Assembly (NCBI RefSeq): GCF_014164585.1
Contig: NZ_JACJFM010000005.1
Location: 160,268-224,267, forward strand
Length of the DNA: 64,000 nt
From: Oceanospirillum sediminis
GTDB taxonomy: Bacteria > Pseudomonadota > Gammaproteobacteria > Pseudomonadales > Halomonadaceae
Direction of reading: 5' to 3'
Below the pieces are notes generated by a model. That model was given only the letters and a program-made list of their open reading frames with translations. It was not told the DNA's origin and made no database searches. The first letter of the stretch is position 1; every line of letters starts with the position of its first letter. Below are positions 18,446 to 29,000 of the stretch, piece after piece. The translations under genes and the position numbers were made by a program.

Positions 18446-19600
18446 ATGCAGGCTTCTTTCATTTCTTCATTAAATGACATCACTGAATCACAGTGGATGC
18501 AGCTGACACATAATGGGAATCCTTTTATGCGCAGAGAGTTTTTGCTTGCGATGGAAGTCTCAGACGTCACCTGTCAGAAAAGTGGCTGGCAACCCATGCA
18601 TATGATACTGACTGACCACCAGGGACTGGTGGCTTTTATGCCGGTATATCTGAAAAACCACTCTTATGGAGAGTATGTATTCGACTGGTCATGGGCTGAT
18701 GCCTGGGAAAGGTATGGACTGGCCTATTATCCTAAGCTGGTCAGTGCGGTGCCTTATACCCCCAGCCAGAGCCAGCGTATTCTGTTAAGAGCTGGTATTC
18801 AGTTAGCGGATGTTGCTCATCTGATCTTTGATACGATCAGACAGCAAGCCTTGCGGCTCGGTGCCTCATCCTGGCATCTTCTGTTTCCGGATGATGATGA
18901 AAATAAACAGCTGGAACAAGCTGGAAGCATGACCCGGCTGAACTGTCAGTTTCACTGGTTTAATACTGGACAATGGCAGGATTTCGAGCAATTTCTCGGT
19001 AGTTTTTCCTCCCGAAAGCGTAAAAACGTACGCCAGGAACGAAAGAAAGTTGCTAAACAGAATTTATCTCTCAGACGTGTTATGGGACAGGAAATCACCG
19101 ACCAGGAGCTGGAGCACTTTTACCACTGCTATCATCTCACATATATGCGGCGTGGCCGTCAGGGGTATCTGAATAAGGCATTTTTTGAGCATATTGTCCG
19201 ATCTATGCCTGAACAGATTATGCTGGTAATTGCAGATTATCAGCCAACCGATACAACAAAACCTGAATCCGTTGCAGCAGCGCTGTTTTTTTATGACGAG
19301 CACTCTTTATACGGGCGCTACTGGGGCAGTAAGGTTGATGCGGATTGTCTGCACTTTGAGGCTTGTTACTATCAGGGCATAGAGTTCTGCCTGGAGCAGG
19401 GCCTGCAACACTTTGATCCGGGAACTCAGGGAGAGCATAAAATCAGCCGTGGATTTCATCCGGTGATTACCACATCTAACCACTGGATCGCGGAAGAAGG
19501 CTTTATACCGGCCATTGAACAGTTTATTCAGGATGAAGCCGAGCATACTATGCAATATGCAGAACAGGCCTGTGAATTATTGCCTTACAAAGATCAGTAG
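18446..19600 (+). CDS. GNAT-like/peptidogalycan biosynthesis family protein (DUF482-like)
   Basis: This 384-residue soluble protein belongs to the FemAB-like, tandem acyltransferase family annotated as peptidogalycan biosynthesis proteins. Supporting segments are NPFMRREFLLAME near the N-terminus, SYGEYVFDWSWADAWERYGLAYYPKLV, FLGSFSSRKRKNVRQERKKV near 190, LYGRYWG and FDPGTQGEHKISRGF. The family is thought to use an acyl or aminoacyl donor; the reaction is not established. A GGAG sits five bases upstream of the ATG. It probably forms an operon with the HIT gene. Confidence 0.85.
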   Translation: MQASFISSLNDITESQWMQLTHNGNPFMRREFLLAMEVSDVTCQKSGWQPMHMILTDHQGLVAFMPVYLKNHSYGEYVFDWSWADAWERYGLAYYPKLVSAVPYTPSQSQRILLRAGIQLADVAHLIFDTIRQQALRLGASSWHLLFPDDDENKQLEQAGSMTRLNCQFHWFNTGQWQDFEQFLGSFSSRKRKNVRQERKKVAKQNLSLRRVMGQEITDQELEHFYHCYHLTYMRRGRQGYLNKAFFEHIVRSMPEQIMLVIADYQPTDTTKPESVAAALFFYDEHSLYGRYWGSKVDADCLHFEACYYQGIEFCLEQGLQHFDPGTQGEHKISRGFHPVITTSNHWIAEEGFIPAIEQFIQDEAEHTMQYAEQACELLPYKDQ

Positions 19601-19655
19601 ATAGCCACAATATGTTTCGGAGTAGCCCCGCATAGAGTATGGAATAATGGCCTGA

Positions 19656-20627
19656 TCAGCGGGTCATTTTCTTCACAAATACGACAACAAACAGTGCCAG
19701 GGTAAAACTGCCACTAAACGCTTCTGCTGCAGTAAAAAAACGATTCCAGCCAACAGGAGTAATATCTCCGTATCCCAGTGTCGTAAACGTCACCACACTG
19801 AAGTAAAGCACATTCAGAAAGCTGACAATATTGTCTGATAATGATGCTTCAGAGTTGAACTGCAGAAGCTCTTCACTATCAATGACACCATTGGTGAAAA
19901 AGACAATGGCATAACCCAGAATCATCATGACAGAAAAAACAATTACCCGGAGAGGTCTTTCACCATAACCACAAAACAGGTCTACCATTTTAGAGACCAT
20001 ACGCTGTGTTGACCATAAAGGCATCTGATAGCGACGCATAACCATTTCACGCCGGAAAAAGTACCCAGCCTGTTCAAACAGGCCTTCATTTTCCAGAACC
20101 CGTCGCAGATTACGATAAACTTCTTCTGCCTGTTCGAAATAATCCAGCCTGACGGTTTCAGTCTCACTCTTTCGCGCTATTTGTTCCTGGGCTACATAGT
20201 GCCCCCACTGAACATGATCCAGTCGGGCCCCTTCCAGTCGGGTACCCAGTAAGTTAGCATTTTTCAGATTGGCACAGTGCAGATTGGCTCCTCGCAAGTC
20301 CGCCTTCATTAAGGATGCACTTTCCAGATTAGCTGCAAACAGGTGGGCTTTTTGCAGATTCGAACGATAAAAATCACAATATCTGAGATCAAAACCTGTT
20401 TTTGAACCATGATTGACCAGGTTAACATCATTCAGATCAGTGCGACGCAGGTCATAGCCCTGCATGATACTTTGCTGCTTAGATTGCTGCTCTAAACGTG
20501 CCTTAAGATCAGGTTCTTTTTTAAGTGTTTCAGCATCATGCCAGTAACACAGATTCCGACCATCTGTTTTTTCCTTGCAGGAAAAACCCTCAGGGCTGAC
20601 ATAACAACACTGATGTTTCTCAGACAT
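19656..20627 (-). CDS. Pentapeptide-repeat protein fused to a two-helix potassium channel
   Basis: This 323-residue protein has a Cys/His-rich N-terminus (CCYVSPEGFSC ... CYWH, residues 7-29) that may bind metal. About 55-145 are pentapeptide repeats (for example A(D/N)LxxA units). A helical linker follows. The channel module has one membrane helix (about 222-244), a pore loop with the K+ selectivity filter TLGYGD, and a final helix (about 298-318). It would sit in the inner membrane with the repeats in the cytoplasm, possibly as a gating or sensing domain. It is flanked by the SulP gene upstream on the same strand. Confidence 0.88.
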   Translation of the reverse strand: MSEKHQCCYVSPEGFSCKEKTDGRNLCYWHDAETLKKEPDLKARLEQQSKQQSIMQGYDLRRTDLNDVNLVNHGSKTGFDLRYCDFYRSNLQKAHLFAANLESASLMKADLRGANLHCANLKNANLLGTRLEGARLDHVQWGHYVAQEQIARKSETETVRLDYFEQAEEVYRNLRRVLENEGLFEQAGYFFRREMVMRRYQMPLWSTQRMVSKMVDLFCGYGERPLRVIVFSVMMILGYAIVFFTNGVIDSEELLQFNSEASLSDNIVSFLNVLYFSVVTFTTLGYGDITPVGWNRFFTAAEAFSGSFTLALFVVVFVKKMTR

Positions 20628-20785
20628 AACCTGTCTCCAGCAAACCAGAACAATCCGATAAACACCTGAACAGCAATACCTTGCTCAGGCATATATCCCG
20701 CACATATTGTTACAAAGTGTTGTATCTGATCGTCAAAGTCGCAAGTAATCAACAGCTTAAAATGTTAATTCTGTAAAAAAATCCT

Positions 20786-22447
20786 TTATGCGGGTTCCAT
20801 AGCGGGTGGTAACGAAGAATCAGCAACTGTGTTTTTCAGGGCTTCAAGGCGATTAGCAAAACGCCTGTTCTCTGGTATCTGGCTCAGTACCTGTAGCTTT
20901 TCAAGCGTTCGGACAACGGGATTCTGTAAGCCAGCTATAGCCAGCTCACATCCGCTTTCCTGGCACTGCTGAATTAGCTCTTCAATAACCATCGCAGTAG
21001 AAGAGCCGATCAGAGGCACATCAGTCATATCCAGTATCAGCAGGTTGTAATCACTATAAGCAACCAGCTTCTGGCGTACTCCTCTGGCGGCGGCAAAACT
21101 TACCGGGCCACGTAAAACATACAATAATGTTTTACTCTGATGCCCTGATAACAAAGCTCTCTCTTCAGCACTCAACTCAGAGGCACTTTCTGCTTCACGG
21201 TACACTGAAAAGTTCTTCAGCTGAATTTCCGAAAGTTGCCTGACGGTATACATATTAGCGATAAAAACACCCACACCAACCGCAGTAATAAGATCAACAA
21301 ATAGTGTGAGCCCAAGCACCAGTAACATCAGAAAGGATACAAACGGAGGGGCTGAAAACAGTCTGCGGATAAAACTCCAGTCAATAATATCCCAGCCAAC
21401 TTTAATAAGCAGACCGGCAAGAACGGCCAGAGGAATATATTCAGCGGCACTGCCTGCACCAAGAACAACAATCAGTAACACAACAGCATGAGTCGCGCCT
21501 GATACAGGCGTCTGGCCACCTGCTCTTATATTCACCACTGTTCTCATCGTAGCCCCGGCTCCAGGAAGCCCACCAAAGAAACCAGAAACCATATTGCCAA
21601 GCCCCTGGCCCGTCAGCTCTTTATCAGAATGATGCTGTGTATGAGTCATGTTATCAGCCACTAGTGAGGTCAAAAGGGAATCAATCGCTCCCAAAGCCGC
21701 CAGAATAAGCGCAGATACCAGCATATCCATGACCAGTGATGCTTCAAATACAGGCCAGTGCCATTGAGGAAAACCGGTGGGAATTTCACCGATAGTGTCT
21801 ACGGTTAGTGGGTCCGTTAACCCCATCGCAACAAGGGTTCCAACGCACAGGGCTAATAGAGGTGCAGGAATAATTTTACTGTATCGGGCAGGCCAGATAC
21901 TAACCAGAAAAAGAGTCCCCAGCGCTAATAAAACGGCAGGCCAGTGAATTGCCGCTAACTGATCCGGTAATCTCTCAAGCGCCATCAGTACACTTTTTGA
22001 TGACTCATGCCCCAGAACAGGCCCGAGTTCAATCATGATGATGATAATGCCGATACCACTCATAAATCCTGAAATAACAGGAAAAGGAACCTGGGTAATA
22101 TATTGTCCGAAGCGGAGCATGCCCAGTAACATCTGAAAAAGACCGCTCAGCATGACTACAGTAAATGCAATGGCAGGTCCGGTGACCGGATCAATCGCAG
22201 CATACTGGGTGTACACTGCGGCCATAACTACCGTCATCGGCCCGGTTGGCCCGGAGACCTGGGCAGGCGTTCCACCAAAAACAGCGGCAAAGAAACCGGT
22301 AAAGATAGCCCCGTATAAACCGGCAATAGCTCCCGCTCCGGAAGAAACTCCAAATGCCAGCGCTAATGGCAAGGCAACGACAGCTGCGGTTAGCCCTCCA
22401 TAAAGGTCTCCTTTCAGGTTTCCTGCACTGAAACTTGCAAGCGACAT
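20786..22447 (-). CDS. SulP-family anion transporter with STAS domain
   Basis: This 553-residue protein has the SulP opening (GDLYGGLTAAVVALPLALAFGVSSGAG), the GTPAQVSGPTGPMTVVMA segment, many membrane helices to about residue 410, and a C-terminal STAS domain (about 430-545) including LILDMTDVPLIGSSTAMVIEEL. SulP proteins carry sulfate, bicarbonate or other anions, and the substrate cannot be assigned from sequence. The start has a strong AAGGAG. It is transcribed towards the potassium-channel gene, with a 158-base gap. Confidence 0.93.
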   Translation of the reverse strand: MSLASFSAGNLKGDLYGGLTAAVVALPLALAFGVSSGAGAIAGLYGAIFTGFFAAVFGGTPAQVSGPTGPMTVVMAAVYTQYAAIDPVTGPAIAFTVVMLSGLFQMLLGMLRFGQYITQVPFPVISGFMSGIGIIIIMIELGPVLGHESSKSVLMALERLPDQLAAIHWPAVLLALGTLFLVSIWPARYSKIIPAPLLALCVGTLVAMGLTDPLTVDTIGEIPTGFPQWHWPVFEASLVMDMLVSALILAALGAIDSLLTSLVADNMTHTQHHSDKELTGQGLGNMVSGFFGGLPGAGATMRTVVNIRAGGQTPVSGATHAVVLLIVVLGAGSAAEYIPLAVLAGLLIKVGWDIIDWSFIRRLFSAPPFVSFLMLLVLGLTLFVDLITAVGVGVFIANMYTVRQLSEIQLKNFSVYREAESASELSAEERALLSGHQSKTLLYVLRGPVSFAAARGVRQKLVAYSDYNLLILDMTDVPLIGSSTAMVIEELIQQCQESGCELAIAGLQNPVVRTLEKLQVLSQIPENRRFANRLEALKNTVADSSLPPAMEPA

Positions 22448-22675
22448 AACCTATCTCCTTATTTTTGTTTTTCTATGATATTTCCTTGTCACAGAATCAC
22501 AGGCCGGTAAATATAGTGATCTCATGACCAGGCATTCACAAGCCCCACCTTAGACTCATAACCCTGTAAATAACGCAGTTATATCCGTTACAGAAAGATT
22601 CTCAGATTTTATATACCCTTTTGTCGTGGTATCTTATTCGCAAGCATCAACTTTGATTTAGAAAAGGATAAGACG

Positions 22676-23341
22676 TTGATTAACTCCTTGAATACGATGA
22701 AAAAATGTCTGGTCGGAGGCTTACTGGCTCTATCTCTTACGGGCTGTCAGAGTGCGTATTACTCAGCAATGGAACAGGTAGGATTTCATAAGCGGGATAT
22801 TCTGGTTGATCGAGTTGATAGCGCCAAAGAAGCTCAGGAAGAAGCTCAGGAACAGTTTAAAGACGCTCTTGAGCAGTATAAGTCTGTTGTCAGCTTTGAT
22901 GGCGGAGAGCTTGAAAGCCTGTACAACCGCCTTGAAGCGGAATATGAAGACAGTAAAGCGGCAGCTGAAGGTGTTACCAGCCATATAGCCAAAGTAGAAG
23001 ATGTTGCAGAAGCATTATTTGAAGAGTGGCAGGAAGAACTTGAGCAATACCAGAATCGTCGTCTGAAAAGCCAGAGTGAACGCCAGTTGCGTGATACCCG
23101 TTCACGCTACAGAAAACTGATCGCTTCTATGAAGAAAGCAGAAAAACGTATGGAGCCGGTATTAACAGCACTGAATGACAACGTACTCTTTCTGAAGCAT
23201 AACCTGAACGCCAGAGCGATTGGTGCCCTGAAAGGTGAACTGTCTACGATCCGTCAGGATGTCGATATTCTGATTCGTGATATGCAAGCTGCCATCAACG
23301 AGTCGGATAAGTTTATTGAAACTCTGGGCAAGAACCAGTAA
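22676..23341 (+). CDS. DUF2959 lipoprotein
   Basis: About 221 residues from a TTG at 22676 with AAGGA seven bases upstream; an ATG at 22697 is possible but lacks a ribosome-binding site. The lipobox LSLTGC places the lipidated Cys at about residue 24. The mature part is almost wholly alpha-helical and charged, with the DUF2959 pattern (YYSAMEQVGFHKRDILVDRV, AQEEAQEQFKDAL, KVEDVAEALFEEWQEELEQY). It is probably a periplasmic coiled-coil. The function of the family is not known. Confidence 0.87.
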   Translation: MINSLNTMKKCLVGGLLALSLTGCQSAYYSAMEQVGFHKRDILVDRVDSAKEAQEEAQEQFKDALEQYKSVVSFDGGELESLYNRLEAEYEDSKAAAEGVTSHIAKVEDVAEALFEEWQEELEQYQNRRLKSQSERQLRDTRSRYRKLIASMKKAEKRMEPVLTALNDNVLFLKHNLNARAIGALKGELSTIRQDVDILIRDMQAAINESDKFIETLGKNQ

Positions 23342-23365
23342 AACGGCCCTGGGTTCAGGCAAGGT

Positions 23366-23398
23366 AATCATTCTGGCATCGCTTATGCCGGAATGATT
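23366..23398 (+). terminator. Stem-loop after the DUF2959 gene
   Basis: AATCATTCTGGCAT (23366-23379) pairs with ATGCCGGAATGATT (23385-23398) with a single G-U pair and a five-base loop. The flanking sequence has no good U-tract, so efficient intrinsic termination is uncertain, but its position just after the stop codon supports a 3'-end role. Confidence 0.45.
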
Positions 23399-23592
23399 AA
23401 CCTTCAGTGTCAGCTGATGCAGATATTTATTCGAGATTTCAGAACGATACGTCTTTGCCTTCTGGCTCTTTCCATTTTAAGACCCAGACTGGGTTAAACT
23501 CTGCCCGGCCAATAGAGCAGGCAGAGTCAGATCTGAACTAATACATCTGGACAAGCGCAGACAGAGTCAGGATTTGCACCGATAACGAGGCG

Positions 23593-24996
23593 TTATTTCT
23601 CTTTCAGGTCCAGGTTGTCGATAACATACAGCGTGTTACTATCAATAACCGTTTTGCCCTGATCCAGATATTTCTGCTCCAGCTTACCTTTAGTAGCCCA
23701 GGTAGCAAAGTCATCATCATTCAGCACGCCCAGCTTCGTCGGACTGATCAGCCACATACCTTCCAGTTTGTCGTGAGGGTAGTTTATTGCTTTCACCAGA
23801 TCGACAACCAGAGATTTGGTCACGGGTTTGATACCCTGCTGCTCCAGTTCAGCCCAGCCTTTTTCCAGTACAGTTTCCTCTACGGTTTTACCATTGATCA
23901 TAAGCCCGAGCTTCTCATCCTGAGATAAGGCTGCGTCTGCTTCCAGTGATTCAAGGTTAGTTGCATCAGCCAGATCAATACGATAGATGTGCTTCATCGC
24001 TTCAGGCTTATCACGCAGGAATGCTCCATCCCGTTCAATAACAACAAACTCTGTTGCAGAAAGCGCCGCGATACCAGAGTTAGAGTTTTGCGGTTTTTCC
24101 TGTTTATAAAGGTACTGCCCTGTTTCACCGCTTTTCAGGTTAACCGTAACAATACGTGCCACATTCAGGTTTTTAACCTTTTTATCCGGGTTATACAGAG
24201 TCGACTGCATAATCCCTACCAGCGTTGTCTCATCAGGGGTAATGGCTAAACCTTCCATACCACGATTCGGTCGACGATTTGCGAATTCTGCAGGTAAATT
24301 AATACGGGTTCTGTCATCGTGAGCGAACGCATTAATACGGCCGACCTCTACACCATTCTCATCAAAATGTACGATATGAGGGCCATATTCATCACTGATC
24401 CAGAATGAACCATCTTTCAGAGCCACAAGGCCCTCACCATCCAGTCCATAATCATCCAGGCGGATTGGATTGCTATTAGCATCGTAAGGCTGATCTTGTC
24501 GCTTAGTGATTGGCTGCCCCATGTTGTCATAAGGAGTTTCACCTGTACCTCCAAGATCAGAACGATTAGGCAAGCCACTGATAGGCGTACCATCAGGCTT
24601 TCTGAGCAGAATGGTTTTCACCAGATTCACATTGCCATAAGCATTCACTTCAAACAGGCCAATACGTGGTGTGTAATCCGGTGTCGGGAAGATTTTTCCC
24701 TTACCATACTGCCCTTTTTTGTAAGTTGCATTAGGCCCACGGTCGGTTAAAGCATAAAACTGATTCCGGTTAGTCGGATGCGCTGTCATATCCGAACCAT
24801 AACCACCGTTACGAATTTCAAGCATATTCCCCGGCTTTGCATTATCGGCGATATCATTTCTCAACACCTGATAAGGCAAAGGAGCACCCTGTTGCTTATT
24901 TACTTTATCTGCATTGAGCGTTTCAGCAAAAGAGTTGCCAGGGGCGATGCACAACAGTGCTAAAGACAGGGTCGACAGCCTTTGTTTTAACGTCAT
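23593..24996 (-). CDS. Exported phytase-like esterase family protein
   Basis: This 467-residue protein has a signal peptide (about residues 1-24, ending FAE). The mature protein matches the family named esterase-like activity of phytase: EIRNGGYGSDMTAHPTNRNQFYALTDRGPN, DDYGLDGEGLVALKDGSFWISDEYGPHIV and NRGMEGLAITPDETTLVGIMQS. These segments are blade motifs of a beta-propeller. It acts in the periplasm or outside the cell, probably on phosphate or other esters. It stands alone on the minus strand. Confidence 0.87.
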   Translation of the reverse strand: MTLKQRLSTLSLALLCIAPGNSFAETLNADKVNKQQGAPLPYQVLRNDIADNAKPGNMLEIRNGGYGSDMTAHPTNRNQFYALTDRGPNATYKKGQYGKGKIFPTPDYTPRIGLFEVNAYGNVNLVKTILLRKPDGTPISGLPNRSDLGGTGETPYDNMGQPITKRQDQPYDANSNPIRLDDYGLDGEGLVALKDGSFWISDEYGPHIVHFDENGVEVGRINAFAHDDRTRINLPAEFANRRPNRGMEGLAITPDETTLVGIMQSTLYNPDKKVKNLNVARIVTVNLKSGETGQYLYKQEKPQNSNSGIAALSATEFVVIERDGAFLRDKPEAMKHIYRIDLADATNLESLEADAALSQDEKLGLMINGKTVEETVLEKGWAELEQQGIKPVTKSLVVDLVKAINYPHDKLEGMWLISPTKLGVLNDDDFATWATKGKLEQKYLDQGKTVIDSNTLYVIDNLDLKEK

Positions 24997-25149
24997 CTTG
25001 TAACCTTTTATTGTATAGAGAAGCGCTTGCTGCTTCAGGCTAAAGTCGACGGCATACTAGGCGAGAGATATTACTGACTAATGAACAAATTTTGACAAAA
25101 GGCGACCATATTTCAGCCCTGGACGAGCTGATTCCGATAAACAGCTGAT

Positions 25150-25184
25150 TAAAAAATTAAGGCAAGCCCGAAAGCCTGCCTTAA
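25150..25184 (-). terminator. Intrinsic terminator of the thiolase gene
   Basis: TTAAGGCA (25157-25164) pairs with TGCCTTAA (25177-25184), and on the minus strand the stem runs into TTTTTT. It lies 41 bases past the thiolase stop codon. Confidence 0.75.
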
Positions 25185-25224
25185 CTGCAAAGCACTAACG
25201 ATTCGATATCGTCAGAGCAAACCT

Positions 25225-26412
25225 TTAAATCATTTCAATCGCTACTGCAGTTGCTTCACCGCCGCCAATGCACAGAGAAGCCACGCCGCGCTGTTTACCC
25301 AGACGCTTCAGCGCATGGATCAGAGTGACCATGATACGGGCACCGGATGCACCAATCGGATGACCCAGTGCACAGGCACCACCGCTGATATTAACTTTAG
25401 CAGGGTCCAGCCCCAGCTCCTGAGTTGCCAGCATAGTGACTACGGCAAACGCTTCGTTGATCTCAAACAGATCAACATCATCTGTGCTCCAGCCCACTTT
25501 ATCCAGCAGTTTTTGCATAGAACCGATCGGTGCAATGGTGAACTCAGCAGGCTTTTGTGCGTGAGTTGTATGGCCAGCAATACGCGCCAGGGGCTGCAGG
25601 CCACGGGCTTTGGCTTCGCTTTCACGCATCAGTACCAGCGCTGCGCCACCGTCAGAGATAGAGCTGGAGTTAGCCGCTGTTACTGTACCATCTTTTTTGA
25701 ATGCAGGGCGCAGAGTAGGAATCTTCTCTGGCTTAGCGTTACCTGGCTGTTCATCAACGGCTACCTGAACTTCACCTTTGCGAGACTTAATAGTGACTGG
25801 CGCGATTTCAGCTTCAAACCAGCCTTCAGCAATTGCACGGTTAGCGCGACTCAGAGACTCAATAGCAAAATTGTCCATCGCTTCACGGGTAACACTGTAT
25901 TCATCAGCAGAAGCCTGAGCGAAGGTTCCCATCAGGCCACCTTCGTATGCATCTTCCAGGCCGTCAAAGAACATGGAATCCAGTACCTCACCGTGGCCCA
26001 GACGCATACCGCTACGGGCCTTAGGCAGCATATAAGGTGCCTGACTCATGTTTTCCATACCACCGGCAACCATCACATTGCTGGAACCGGCCAGAATCTG
26101 GTCATGGGCATCCATAACCGCTTTCATACCAGAACCACACATCTTATTGATAGTGACACAACCGGCAGCCAGAGGCAGACCTGCTGCCAGAGAAGCCTGA
26201 CGCGCCGGAGCCTGGCCCAGAGCACCGGGCAGTACACAGCCCATAATAACCTGATCAACATCTTCAGCCGGAATACCAGCACGCTCAACAGCTGCTTTAA
26301 TTGCAGTTGCACCCAGATCAGGAGAACGAACATCGCTCAGAGAACCTAACATGCCACCCATAGGGGTACGGGCTGCAGAAACAATTACTACCGGATCTTG
26401 TGTATTAGACAT
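25225..26412 (-). CDS. Acetyl-CoA C-acetyltransferase (thiolase)
   Basis: This 395-residue protein is a biosynthetic-type thiolase. The nucleophile region INKMCGSGMKAV, the NEAFAVV segment, GGACALGHPIGASGAR and the C-terminal LCIGGGEATA carry the catalytic Cys, Asn/His and second Cys. It joins or cleaves acetyl-CoA/acetoacetyl-CoA. Length is normal for the family. GGGAGAAG precedes the ATG and a terminator follows the stop, so it is a single-gene unit. Confidence 0.95.
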   Translation of the reverse strand: MSNTQDPVVIVSAARTPMGGMLGSLSDVRSPDLGATAIKAAVERAGIPAEDVDQVIMGCVLPGALGQAPARQASLAAGLPLAAGCVTINKMCGSGMKAVMDAHDQILAGSSNVMVAGGMENMSQAPYMLPKARSGMRLGHGEVLDSMFFDGLEDAYEGGLMGTFAQASADEYSVTREAMDNFAIESLSRANRAIAEGWFEAEIAPVTIKSRKGEVQVAVDEQPGNAKPEKIPTLRPAFKKDGTVTAANSSSISDGGAALVLMRESEAKARGLQPLARIAGHTTHAQKPAEFTIAPIGSMQKLLDKVGWSTDDVDLFEINEAFAVVTMLATQELGLDPAKVNISGGACALGHPIGASGARIMVTLIHALKRLGKQRGVASLCIGGGEATAVAIEMI

Positions 26413-26825
26413 CAGTCTTCTCCCAATGTACCTGCTGCATAATAATCATAAGTTTTTTGCAGACACAGCATGTACTGAAATGAATATTTATACATCGTAC
26501 TATGTATGAACAAGCCGTATCATAAAACGTCATTAAGTGACCATTTAAGGCACAAAAAATTACACCTTATTCACTATAACGTGATGCAAAGGCTTACTGA
26601 TATCAAACGTTCAGGCCACGCCAGGGCAAGCTGCTTTCAGGTTTACATAAGCATTGACTGTACAGCTAAGCCTTTTTCTATAAAGAGCTTTGCTATGACA
26701 GACATTATTCAGATCCATAAGACCAAATGTGCCCGTTCAGAGACAGAGTGACTCCTTCCTTCAAGTTAGTCGCCGATGCCTTGCATCGGCGGTAACCCGT
26801 TCAACAGCCTTGCAGTAAATATATA
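26413..26825. other. Intergenic stretch with a perfect hairpin
   Basis: The gap between the thiolase start and the MCP stop holds the thiolase promoter and a hairpin, CGCCGATGC (26771-26779) and GCATCGGCG (26783-26791), with a three-base loop. No U-tract follows. An 81-codon frame at 26506-26751 shows no family resemblance and is not counted as a gene. Confidence 0.4.
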
Positions 26826-28688
26826 TCAGGTGCTGAAAACCGATACGGCATCACGCAGAGATTGTGCCTGATCATCAATTTTCTGACTGGCCTCTCTGTT
26901 CTGATGCACTGTTGTGGCGGTCTGATCTGTAATTTGACGAATCGTGCTGATATTTCTGCTGATTTCATTAGCAGCACTGCTTTGTTGTTCAATAGCAGAA
27001 GCCACCTGAGAAGCCATATCAGAAATTTCCGTCACATCTTCGGTGATAGCTTTCAGAACCGCTTCTGCTCCAGATGCCTGCTGGCGACTATCGCCGCCTT
27101 TCTCCCGGCATTCATCCATCAACTCAACAATACCCATCGTTTTCTGTTGTAATGAACTAATGATGCCAGAAATTTCAACCGTCGCTTCCTGAGTACGTCC
27201 GGCCAGAGTGCGCACCTCGTCAGCGACAACTGCAAACCCTCGTCCTTGCTCACCGGCTCTGGCAGCTTCAATCGCCGCATTCAGTGCCAGTAAATTCGTT
27301 TGTTCAGCAATCTCCTGAATAACATTCAGCACCGAGCCAATAATTTCACTTTCTCTCGATAACTGTTCAACAGTAGAAACAGAGCTTTCCAACTGATCGG
27401 ATAATGTATGAATTTTTTCAATTGCCAATTGAACCTGTTTCTGTCCTTCCAGAGCATAGGCATGAGTATTGATCGCTTTATGAGCAGTCTTTTCTGTATT
27501 ACGGGCAATCTCTTCAATAGTGCCAACCATTTCGGTAATTGCATGATTGACCATGGAGGTTTCTTCTTTCTGACGTTCTATATCATCCACGGTCTTTGCC
27601 GCATTATCTGATAAAGCCTTCGTCGACGAATTCATTGTATCCACTGCCATATTGACCCGACTGATAACATCCTGAAATCCAGCCAGCATCATATTCAGGG
27701 AGCGGGCTATCCCGGCTATTTCATCATTGCCTTTGTCCTTCATGCGCAAACTCAGGTCATGCGTCTCATGAATTCTTCGCACCGCGCCCTGAATATTGTC
27801 AATTGACCGGAAAACAGAACGGCCTATACGCCAGGACAGGGCACTGCAAAGTATCAGCATGCCAACAAATAAAAGACTGGACAGCCATTGAGACTGCTGT
27901 ATACGAGCTTCCAGAATAGTGTTTACTGAAGTAAACAGCGCCTCCAGCATCTCTTCAGTACTGCGTACTGTTTTTCTCATCTCAAGGAGTAGGCCCTGCT
28001 GACTATCCAGCCCAAGTGCCTTAGCCTGATCAGCATATTCCCGGAATCGGGTGCCATATAACTCCGCCAGCTCAATCAGCTCACGATCCGCAGCTCCAGA
28101 GCTTACCAGATACTCTAACTGCCTGAGCATACTGCTATGCAGACCATCAAACTTTTTCAGGTATTTAACATTACTACGCAGCATAAAGTCCTTTTCAGCC
28201 CGGCGTAGCTGTAGCATGGTGATCATAATTTCATCGGCCCTGACACTCTTCAGCGCTTGCTCCAGCTGATGCACTGCGGCTCTCAGTTCTCCCCTCAAAC
28301 CCGATGTATGATCTAACCCCATCAGCACCGTAACATCCGTTACGTTGTGAAATGATTGCTGATAGCGCTGCGTCACCACTTTCAGCTGCTCCAGTTGCTC
28401 TGTACTTTCTCCCTGAGTCCGCAGCAGGGCAATCAACTGATCCTGATTTTGAAGCATCTGCACTGTTTTCTGATCAAAGCGCTCTACGTATTCCAATTCA
28501 GAGCGAGCAAGGAAGTCTTTCTCTTCTCGTCGTAACTGAAGCATATCAGTTTCCATCTGCAAGGCCAGAACCTTACCTTTGTTCAACTCTTTTACCGTCT
28601 CAAGAGTAAAAATAAACAGTAAATACATAATCCCCAAAGAACACACTGCAATGAGGGCATTTGTCATCAGTTTGTGCTTAATCAGCAT
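26826..28688 (-). CDS. Methyl-accepting chemotaxis protein with HBM sensor domain
   Basis: About 620 residues from an ATG at 28688; an ATG at 28718 is also in frame but has no ribosome-binding site. Two membrane helices flank a periplasmic domain with two copies of the HBM signature ([14 protein letters not shown] and [14 protein letters not shown]), a sensor type known in the McpS receptor for organic acids. A HAMP domain and a cytoplasmic signalling domain follow, with the hairpin tip [32 protein letters not shown]. It should signal to CheA/CheW. No other chemotaxis genes are adjacent. Confidence 0.92.
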   Translation of the reverse strand: MLIKHKLMTNALIAVCSLGIMYLLFIFTLETVKELNKGKVLALQMETDMLQLRREEKDFLARSELEYVERFDQKTVQMLQNQDQLIALLRTQGESTEQLEQLKVVTQRYQQSFHNVTDVTVLMGLDHTSGLRGELRAAVHQLEQALKSVRADEIMITMLQLRRAEKDFMLRSNVKYLKKFDGLHSSMLRQLEYLVSSGAADRELIELAELYGTRFREYADQAKALGLDSQQGLLLEMRKTVRSTEEMLEALFTSVNTILEARIQQSQWLSSLLFVGMLILCSALSWRIGRSVFRSIDNIQGAVRRIHETHDLSLRMKDKGNDEIAGIARSLNMMLAGFQDVISRVNMAVDTMNSSTKALSDNAAKTVDDIERQKEETSMVNHAITEMVGTIEEIARNTEKTAHKAINTHAYALEGQKQVQLAIEKIHTLSDQLESSVSTVEQLSRESEIIGSVLNVIQEIAEQTNLLALNAAIEAARAGEQGRGFAVVADEVRTLAGRTQEATVEISGIISSLQQKTMGIVELMDECREKGGDSRQQASGAEAVLKAITEDVTEISDMASQVASAIEQQSSAANEISRNISTIRQITDQTATTVHQNREASQKIDDQAQSLRDAVSVFST

Positions 28689-28983
28689 GAGGTTTTTTAC
28701 CTTAAAAATAATTATCATTCAGTTTTTTATTGTTAGCTGAGTATTATCTGCCAGAGAAAAGCTGCGTTACCCATAGCAATCCAATGAAACAAAACTGAAA
28801 CAATTATGTCACATTTAATTCTGTTTACATACCTTTACTAAATCAGATAAAGACAAAAAAAGACGTTAACACGCACTATCTATCCTACATTGCGCCGGGA
28901 TCTGTACGACTTAAGAAGAATAGATCCGAAACAAGAAATACCGGGTAAACCTTCACAACAATTTCATCTGCACTCCGGTAACT

Positions 28984-29000
28984 TTTAAGCCTCTGTTAAG
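28984..29000 (+). promoter_or_regulatory. Possible PmrA/BasR-type direct repeat
   Basis: TTTAAG (28984-28989) and GTTAAG (28995-29000) form a direct repeat with five bases between, close to the YTTAAK-N5-YTTAAK pattern of PmrA boxes; the first base of the second half does not fit. A TATATA-like -10 sequence follows. It lies about 200 bases upstream of the PAP2 phosphatase start. The rest of the 480-base gap (28719-29200) shows no other recognisable feature. Confidence 0.3.

Noticed and set aside
25315..26349. A 344-codon plus-strand frame opposite the thiolase gene
   Set aside because: It lies wholly inside the antisense of a convincing thiolase and has no family-like composition; codon bias of the real gene explains it.
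26506..26751. An 81-codon frame upstream of the MCP gene
   Set aside because: No good ribosome-binding site, no family and irregular composition.
26771..26791. The perfect 9-base hairpin as a terminator
   Set aside because: No U-tract on either strand; its role stays unknown.
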